Source: Collinsella sp.
GTDB taxonomy: Bacteria > Actinomycetota > Coriobacteriia > Coriobacteriales > Coriobacteriaceae
NCBI GenBank assembly: GCA_031295725.1
Contig: JAUMNV010000109.1
Span: 1-19,416 of the forward strand
Length of the DNA stretch: 19,416 nucleotides
Direction of reading: 5' to 3'
Shown here: in pieces, positions 15,337 to 19,416 of the stretch
Layout: each line of letters begins with the position of its first letter
How positions within the stretch are numbered: position 1 is the first letter of the stretch
Translations under genes and position numbers: made by a program
Notes under the pieces: model-generated
The model's input: the letters and a program-made list of their open reading frames with translations, nothing else
What the model was told of the DNA's origin: nothing
Databases searched by the model: none

Positions 15337-16596
15337 CTAGTCTCGTTTGAACAGGTCGCGTGTATAGACCTTGTCCGCCACGTCCGCAAGCTCGTCGCTC
15401 CAGCGGTTGGCGACGATCACGTCGCAGCCGGCCTTGAAGGCCTCCAGGTCGTGGGTCACCTCGGAGCCGAAGAACTCCGGCGCGTCGAGCGTGGGCTCGT
15501 AGACCACCACGGGCACGCCCTTGGCCTTCACGCGCTTCATGACGCCCTGGATGGAGCTTGCGCGGAAGTTGTCGGAGTTGGACTTCATGGTCAGGCGGTA
15601 GACGCCCACGACCGGCCTCTCCTTGCCCTCGTACACGCGGTCCCACACCATCTGCAGCACCTCGTCGGCCACGAAGTCCTTGCGTGTGCGGTTGGCCTCC
15701 ACTATGGCCTCGATCAGGTTCTGGGGCACGTCCTTGTAGTTGGCCAGCAGCTGCTTGGTGTCCTTGGGCAGGCAGTAGCCGCCGTAGCCGAAGCTGGGGT
15801 TGTTGTAGTGGGAGCCGATGCGCGGCTCCAGGCACACGCCGTCGATGACGTCGCGGGTGTTGAGGCCGCGGACCTCGCAGTAGGTGTCGAGCTCGTTGAA
15901 GTAGGCCACGCGCAGCGCCAAGTAGGTGTTGGCGAACAGCTTGACAGCCTCGGCCTCGGTGGTGCCCAGCACGAGCTCGGGGATACCCACGGTGCCGTCG
16001 GCGTTGACGCGGTCGAGCTCGGCGGGGTCGGCGCCCTGCGCGAGCAGGCCGGCGAATTTCTCTGCAGCCGCGACGGCCTCGGAGTCGTCCTTGGGCGCGC
16101 CAACCACGATGCGGCTGGGGTGCAGGTTGTCGTAGAGCGCCTTGCTCTCACGCAGGAACTCTGGGCTGAAGAAGATCTTGCTGTCGTCCAACCTCTCGCG
16201 AAGCCCAGCGGTGTAGCCGACGGGGATCGTCGACTTGATGACGATCCACGCGTCCGGGTTCACCGAGCGAACGGCGGCGATGGCGGCCTCGACGGAGCTC
16301 GTGTCGAAGAAGTTCCTATCGCTGTCGTAGTTGGTGGGCGTGGCGATGACGGCGTAGTCGGCGCCCGCATAGGCCTCGGCCACGTCGACGGTGGCGCGCA
16401 GGTCTAGCTGGCGCTCCCCCGCCTCGGCCTCCGCCAGGAAGCGCTCGATCTCGTCGTCCTGGATGGGCGACACGAAGTTGTTGATCTTCTCGACCTTCTC
16501 GGGAACGATGTCCAGCGCGTGCACCTCGTTGTGCTGCGAGAGCAGGACGGCGAGGGACAGGCCGACGTAGCCGGTTCCGGCGACGGCAATCTTCAT
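15337..16596 (-). CDS. ugd: UDP-glucose 6-dehydrogenase
   Basis: A predicted 419-residue cytoplasmic NAD-dependent enzyme oxidising UDP-glucose to UDP-glucuronate in two steps. The Rossmann motif is at the N-terminus (MKIAVAGTGYVGLSLA; G7, G9, G12). Next come YAVIATPTNYD, IVIKSTIPVGYT and FFSPEFLRESKALYDNLHP. The catalytic cysteine is C275 in FGYGGYCLPKDTKQL. The C-terminal UDP-binding part includes VVGVYRLTMKSNSDNFRASS. Length fits the short bacterial Ugd class. I chose ATG 16596, with GGAG 7 nt upstream; a frame extension to 16635 has no ribosome binding site and runs into the upstream gene. GDP-mannose dehydrogenase is less likely given the LxMKSNSDNFR pattern and the uronate epimerase downstream. 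Confidence 0.92.
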   Translation of the reverse strand: MKIAVAGTGYVGLSLAVLLSQHNEVHALDIVPEKVEKINNFVSPIQDDEIERFLAEAEAGERQLDLRATVDVAEAYAGADYAVIATPTNYDSDRNFFDTSSVEAAIAAVRSVNPDAWIVIKSTIPVGYTAGLRERLDDSKIFFSPEFLRESKALYDNLHPSRIVVGAPKDDSEAVAAAEKFAGLLAQGADPAELDRVNADGTVGIPELVLGTTEAEAVKLFANTYLALRVAYFNELDTYCEVRGLNTRDVIDGVCLEPRIGSHYNNPSFGYGGYCLPKDTKQLLANYKDVPQNLIEAIVEANRTRKDFVADEVLQMVWDRVYEGKERPVVGVYRLTMKSNSDNFRASSIQGVMKRVKAKGVPVVVYEPTLDAPEFFGSEVTHDLEAFKAGCDVIVANRWSDELADVADKVYTRDLFKRD

Positions 16597-16604
16597 TTTC
16601 TTCT

Positions 16605-16618
16605 CCGATTCGAATCGG
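16605..16618. repeat. 14-bp perfect palindrome upstream of ugd
   Basis: The sequence CCGATTCGAATCGG is its own reverse complement and overlaps the first bases of the ugd Shine-Dalgarno region on the - strand. As RNA it could form only a 5-bp stem with a TCGA loop; as DNA it resembles a small operator. No function is established. Confidence 0.6.
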
Positions 16619-16634
16619 GTATTAAAGTTAGGCA

Positions 16635-17423
16635 TTAGTACGCATCGCTTCCGTTGAAGACCTCCAGAACCGTGAGGAGGACGATCTTGAGGTCCATGAC
16701 GATTCCGCGCTTGGCTATGTATTCGAGGTCCCGGCGGACCATGCCGTCGAAACCGGTGGAGTTGCGCTCCGTAACCTGCCAGAGCCCGGTGATGCCTGGC
16801 TTCACGGCGAGCCGTTGCAGGTCGTACTCCGTGTACTCTGCGACCTCATTCGGCAGTGGCGGCCTGGGACCGACGACGGACATCTGGCCCAGGAACACGT
16901 TCAGGAACTGCGGGAACTCGTCGATTGAGTGCTTGCGGATGAACCTGCCGATCCTGGTGACGCGCGGGTCCTCCCTCATCTTGAACATGGCGCCGGCGAT
17001 CTCGTTCTGCTCCTTGAGCTCGGCGAGGCACTCGTCGGCGTCCCTGTACATGGAGCGGAACTTCCACATGCGGAAGGTGGACAGGCTGCCGTCGGGGCGG
17101 GTCTGGCCCACGCGGATCTGGCTGTAGAACGGGTTGCCCTCGCTCTCCAGGCGGATAGCGGCGGCAAGAATCAGACTGGGGATGGCGATGGCAGCGAGCA
17201 CGACACCGCTGAACACGATGTCGAACGTGCGCTTCACGGCCCTATAGACAAGGCGCGAGCGATCCCAGTCCATGATGGATTGCATGGCCTTGTAGCGGCC
17301 GGCGCCCTCACGCTGGTCCATGGCCTGAGCAATCAGCGCCGCCCCCACGGGCGCATTGCTCTCTGTTACTTCTTTAGCAGCCACAGTCAAACTTACGTCC
17401 CCGTTTCCCAGGGACCCCCCCAT
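16635..17423 (-). CDS. Undecaprenyl-phosphate phosphoglycosyl transferase (initiating sugar-1-phosphate transferase)
   Basis: A predicted 262-residue monotopic membrane enzyme that starts the repeat unit by moving a sugar-1-phosphate onto undecaprenyl phosphate. After a variable N-terminal tail comes KRTFDIVFSGVVLAAIAIPS (re-entrant membrane helix), then GNPFYSQIRVGQ, FRMWKFRSMYRDAD, the catalytic DE pair in KHSIDEFPQFLNVFLGQMS, VVGPRPPLPNEV, VKPGITGLWQVTERN and a C-terminus typical of the WbaP/WcaJ/PglC superfamily. It has only the catalytic domain, without the four extra membrane helices of WcaJ. The start is uncertain: ATG 17423 opens a G-rich stretch without a clear Shine-Dalgarno sequence, and in-frame TTG or GTG codons lie about 20 residues in. 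The extension to 17564 overlaps the NusG-like gene and is not credible. The sugar is unknown (glucose, galactose or an N-acetylated sugar). Confidence 0.9.
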   Translation of the reverse strand: MGGSLGNGDVSLTVAAKEVTESNAPVGAALIAQAMDQREGAGRYKAMQSIMDWDRSRLVYRAVKRTFDIVFSGVVLAAIAIPSLILAAAIRLESEGNPFYSQIRVGQTRPDGSLSTFRMWKFRSMYRDADECLAELKEQNEIAGAMFKMREDPRVTRIGRFIRKHSIDEFPQFLNVFLGQMSVVGPRPPLPNEVAEYTEYDLQRLAVKPGITGLWQVTERNSTGFDGMVRRDLEYIAKRGIVMDLKIVLLTVLEVFNGSDAY

Positions 17424-17469
17424 CGGTAAATTCAAAATTGCGAACGAACAACTAGTGCAACGTCTCCCT

Positions 17470-18060
17470 TTACGTTTTGCTGGGAACGTCAAGCGGTAGC
17501 AGCTCCCTAAAAGCGGAGTCGCCTTCGCCCACGTCCACCAGGCACCAGCGCTTATGACGGTCAATCTTCTTTACGCGGGCCTCTTGCCCCACCAAGGGAC
17601 CCTGCTCTATGTGCAACACGCCGTCTTCTATGCGCGCGACGCTGTTGCGCACCACGCCGTCATCGTCCAGAACGCTGCGATACCAATCCTGCGCATCATC
17701 CGGCATGGGCATGTACGCCCGCTCCCTACTGCCGGAGATGCGACAGCCAAAGCTCAACTGGGCCAGGGCCCTATCGAGCGCGGCGGCATCGTGCGTGGCG
17801 ACGAAGAAGTATTCCTTGTACATGGGTTTGGTTTGGAGCGACCAGGCGCCGTCCTGCTTAAACCAGAACTCCTTTTGCATCACAAAAGCGTCCTGCATCA
17901 ACTCGTGCGGGATAATTCGACGGACCTTTTCACAGGTCTCGCGCTCTTTTCCATTGGGGGTGTGAACCAGATACCAGCGGACGCGGCCGTGCTGGCTGTT
18001 GGTGGTGGCGCCGTTAAAAGCGCCCGGCAGCTGCTCTTGGCGCCGTGCCGTCTGTCCCAT
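17470..18060 (-). CDS. NusG paralogue, LoaP-like transcription antiterminator
   Basis: A predicted 196-residue specialised NusG that would bind RNA polymerase and let it read through terminators and pauses in the long operon it heads. The NGN domain spans about residues 25-125: RWYLVHTPNGKERETCEKVR, then YKEYFFVATHDAAALDRAL. The KOW domain follows: GPLVGQEARVKKIDRHKRWC, LVDVG. LoaP proteins of Bacillota and Actinomycetota, like RfaH and UpxY elsewhere, are typically the first gene of capsule or natural-product clusters, as here. ATG 18060 is chosen because of the purine-rich GAGGGGGGCGAG just upstream; the frame extends to 18150 without support. The first 25 residues are polar and atypical. 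It is not housekeeping NusG, judging by context and the lack of secE/rplK neighbours. Confidence 0.85.
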   Translation of the reverse strand: MGQTARRQEQLPGAFNGATTNSQHGRVRWYLVHTPNGKERETCEKVRRIIPHELMQDAFVMQKEFWFKQDGAWSLQTKPMYKEYFFVATHDAAALDRALAQLSFGCRISGSRERAYMPMPDDAQDWYRSVLDDDGVVRNSVARIEDGVLHIEQGPLVGQEARVKKIDRHKRWCLVDVGEGDSAFRELLPLDVPSKT

Positions 18061-18082
18061 GTTCTCGCCCCCCTCTTTTGGC

Positions 18083-18099
18083 TTTGCGATGTACGCAAA
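18083..18099. repeat. Leader hairpin or operator upstream of the NusG-like gene
   Basis: TTTGCG (18083-18088) and CGCAAA (18094-18099) flank ATGTA. In the - strand leader RNA this gives a 6-bp stem with a UACAU loop, about 10-15 nt upstream of the Shine-Dalgarno sequence. It could be an RNA element or a DNA operator; similar CGCAAA/GTAC words recur at 18146-18157 and 18196-18207. Confidence 0.55.
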
Positions 18100-18152
18100 T
18101 GCAGAGGCGTTTAGAACAGGCTTCTCGCTCGCAGCTTGGCGCAGTCGCAAAA

Positions 18153-18167
18153 GTACAGGTTTTTGTA
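18153..18167 (+). repeat. Left arm of 15-bp perfect inverted repeat
   Basis: GTACAGGTTTTTGTA, repeated inverted at 18260-18274. It lies 92 bp upstream of the NusG-like start codon. Together the two arms bracket a 92-bp segment containing a consensus -10 box. Confidence 0.9.
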
Positions 18168-18259
18168 GAGGGGTATGTAGATGTACCTACTAGCAGTACA
18201 TTTTGCGTAATCTGGGCAAACGCTGATTAATTGCTCGTATAATGTCGTCTGTCGAAAGA
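18168..18259. promoter_or_regulatory. Candidate invertible promoter segment, OFF orientation
   Basis: The 92 bp between the inverted repeat arms carry TATAAT at 18238-18243 on the + strand. The best -35 is weak (TGGGCA, 18213-18218, 19-bp spacer), so an activator may be needed. Transcription would start near 18250 and run into the terminator at 18291-18315, away from the capsule operon. I see no comparable promoter on the - strand facing the NusG-like gene. Inverting the segment at the arms would point TATAAT at the operon. A further dyad (ATGTAC 18181-18186 / GTACAT 18196-18201) lies inside. Confidence 0.45.
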
Positions 18260-18274
18260 TACAAAAACCTGTAC
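18260..18274 (-). repeat. Right arm of 15-bp perfect inverted repeat
   Basis: TACAAAAACCTGTAC on the + strand is the exact reverse complement of 18153-18167. It lies between the TATAAT box at 18238 and the bidirectional terminator at 18291. Arm centres are about 107 bp apart. Each arm also has a weak internal dyad (TACA-n6-TGTA), so paired operators are an alternative to recombination sites. Confidence 0.9.
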
Positions 18275-18286
18275 CTTTTTGTGCAA

Positions 18287-18320
18287 CAAAAAAAGCCGCT
18301 CAACCAGCGGCTTTTCTTAT
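18287..18320. terminator. Bidirectional rho-independent terminator
   Basis: AAAAGCCGCT (18291-18300), loop CAACC, AGCGGCTTTT (18306-18315). On the + strand it is followed by CTTATTTT; on the - strand the stem ends in a run of seven T. It would stop both read-through from thrS and any transcript from the + strand TATAAT box. Confidence 0.85.
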
Positions 18321-18329
18321 TTTGGTAAG

Positions 18330-18365
18330 AAAAAAGGCGACCGCCCTTTGTGGACGGTCGCCTTT
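18330..18365 (-). terminator. Rho-independent terminator of thrS
   Basis: On the - strand the stem GGCGACCG/CGGTCGCC (18336-18343 with 18355-18362) encloses an 11-nt loop and is followed by six T. It begins about 25 bp after the thrS stop codon. A second terminator 15 bp further on makes a tandem pair that insulates the capsule operon from thrS. Confidence 0.88.
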
Positions 18366-18387
18366 GTTAATTGTTGTGCAGCTTGCC

Positions 18388-19416
18388 TTAGGCGCGAGTC
18401 TTGATCTCCTCGGTCACCTTGGCAACAAACTCGTCAACGCTCATCTGAACGGTCTCGTTGGAGCGATCGCGGACGGAGATGTTGCCGGCCTCGACCTCCT
18501 TCTCGCCCAGGATGAGCATGTAGGGCACGCGGTCGATGCTGCGGGCCTCGCGGATCTTGTAGCCGATCTTCTCGTCGCGGTCGTCGCAGACCACGCGAAT
18601 GCCGGCCTCCTCCAGCTTGGCGCACACCTCGTGGGCGTAGTCGCGGCTCTTCTCGGAAACCGGAAGCGCCTTGACCTGCACGGGAGCCAGCCAGGTGGGG
18701 AACTTGCCCGCAAAGTGCTCAATCAGAATACCAATGAAGCGCTCGATGGAGCCAAAGCACACGCGGTGCAGCATGATGGGGCGCTTCTTGGTGCCGTCGG
18801 CGTCCACGTACTCCAGGTCAAAGTTGAGCGGCATCTGGAAGTCGAGCTGGACGGTGCCGCACTGCCAGGTACGACCGAGCGAGTCCTCCAGGTGGAAGTC
18901 GATCTTAGGGCCGTAGAAGGCGCCGTCGCCCTCGTTGACCTCGTAGTCCATATGCAGCTGCTCCAGAGCGGTGCGCAGGCCCTCCTCGGCGCGAGCCCAG
19001 TCCTCGTCCGAACCCATGGAGTCCTCGGGGCGGGTGGAAAGCTCAACGTGGTACTTAAAGCCAAACTTTTGGTACACGGAGTCGATGAGGTTGACCACAC
19101 CCACGATCTCGTCGGTCAGCTGGTCGGGACGTACAAACAGGTGGGCGTCGTCCTGGTTAAAGCAGCGCACGCGGAACAGGCCGTGCAGGGCGCCGCGCAG
19201 CTCGTGGCGGTGCACCAGGCCAATCTCGCCGGCGCGAATGGGCAGCTCGCGATAGGAGTGCGGCTTGGAGGCGTACACCAGCACGCCGCCCGGGCAGTTC
19301 ATGGGCTTAATGCAGTACTCTTCGTCGTCGATGACGGTGGAGTACATGTTGTCCTTGTAGTGGTCCCAGTGGCCCGAGGTCTTCCACAGCTGCTTGTTCA
19401 TGATGAGCGGCGTGGA
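18388..19416 (-). CDS. thrS: Threonine--tRNA ligase, C-terminal part (5' end outside window)
   Basis: The 3' part of a class II aminoacyl-tRNA synthetase that charges tRNA-Thr in the cytoplasm. The frame is open to the window edge, so the ATG at 19401 is internal. Visible parts: LWKTSGHWDHYKDNM; the zinc ligands Cys in MNCPGG, His in NQDDAHLF and His in IMLHRV; motif 2 around GLFRVRCFNQDDAH; motif 3 GSIERFIGILIEHFAG; then the anticodon-binding domain (WLAPVQVKALPVSEK, GIRVVCDDRDEKIGYKIREA, VPYMLILGEKE). The 342 residues here are roughly the second half of a normal protein of about 600-650. It is a conserved GC-rich housekeeping gene and marks the fixed chromosomal flank of the locus. No T-box leader can be judged because the 5' end is missing. 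Confidence 0.97.
   Translation of the reverse strand, partial: STPLIMNKQLWKTSGHWDHYKDNMYSTVIDDEEYCIKPMNCPGGVLVYASKPHSYRELPIRAGEIGLVHRHELRGALHGLFRVRCFNQDDAHLFVRPDQLTDEIVGVVNLIDSVYQKFGFKYHVELSTRPEDSMGSDEDWARAEEGLRTALEQLHMDYEVNEGDGAFYGPKIDFHLEDSLGRTWQCGTVQLDFQMPLNFDLEYVDADGTKKRPIMLHRVCFGSIERFIGILIEHFAGKFPTWLAPVQVKALPVSEKSRDYAHEVCAKLEEAGIRVVCDDRDEKIGYKIREARSIDRVPYMLILGEKEVEAGNISVRDRSNETVQMSVDEFVAKVTEEIKTRA

Noticed and set aside
14944..16407. 487-codon open frame on the + strand, opposite the epimerase and ugd genes
   Set aside because: It is antisense to two clearly conserved enzymes in GC-rich DNA, where open shadow frames are expected. Its composition (rich in V, G, L, H, A) matches no protein family.
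1..19416. CRISPR arrays, tRNA or rRNA genes, and a local site-specific recombinase
   Set aside because: I looked and saw no regularly spaced direct repeats, no tRNA-like cloverleaf and no tyrosine or serine recombinase motifs. The only mobile-element enzyme is the IS256 transposase.

Overview
The window looks like a capsule or exopolysaccharide locus from a high-GC, gut-type actinobacterium. Coriobacteriia, and Collinsella in particular, fits best. This is inferred from GC-rich flanking genes, the IS256-type transposase and the operon layout; no rRNA or other phylogenetic marker is present apart from the 3' part of thrS.

Left edge (1-2349, + strand): a graveyard of mobile DNA. An IS256-family element has its transposase split by one in-frame amber codon. 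It is followed by an unrecognised broken gene, a ricin-type lectin fragment broken by a G-tract frameshift and another amber codon, and a second scar that keeps only the last 106 bp of an IS256-like element.

Centre (2243-18060, - strand): one long operon of 14 genes, read right to left, with a strong terminator just after its last gene. The order of transcription is: NusG paralogue (LoaP-like antiterminator), phosphoglycosyl transferase, UDP-glucose dehydrogenase, UDP-glucuronate 4-epimerase, two GT4 glycosyltransferases, a radical SAM protein, a Wzy-type polymerase, a TupA-like ATP-grasp protein, a pyruvyl-transferase-family protein, a sugar-transfer-associated ATP-grasp protein, a GT2 glycosyltransferase, an FrhB-like iron-sulfur flavoprotein, and the Wzx flippase. 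Together they suggest a Wzx/Wzy-dependent polysaccharide built from about four sugars, containing glucuronic and/or galacturonic acid. The two ATP-grasp proteins may add amino-acid or peptide decorations. Composition is mosaic: the sugar-nucleotide genes and the radical SAM gene are GC-rich like the host, while wzy to wzx is clearly AT-rich and is probably the exchangeable, serotype-defining part.

Right edge (18061-19416): a 327-bp regulatory gap and the 3' part of thrS (- strand). The gap holds two tandem terminators and a perfect 15-bp inverted repeat 92 bp apart. The repeat encloses a consensus TATAAT that points away from the capsule operon and into a terminator. I read this as a candidate invertible (phase-variable) promoter, shown in its OFF orientation. 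A second unexpected structure is a run of three perfect dyads over 78 bp inside the FrhB-like coding sequence.
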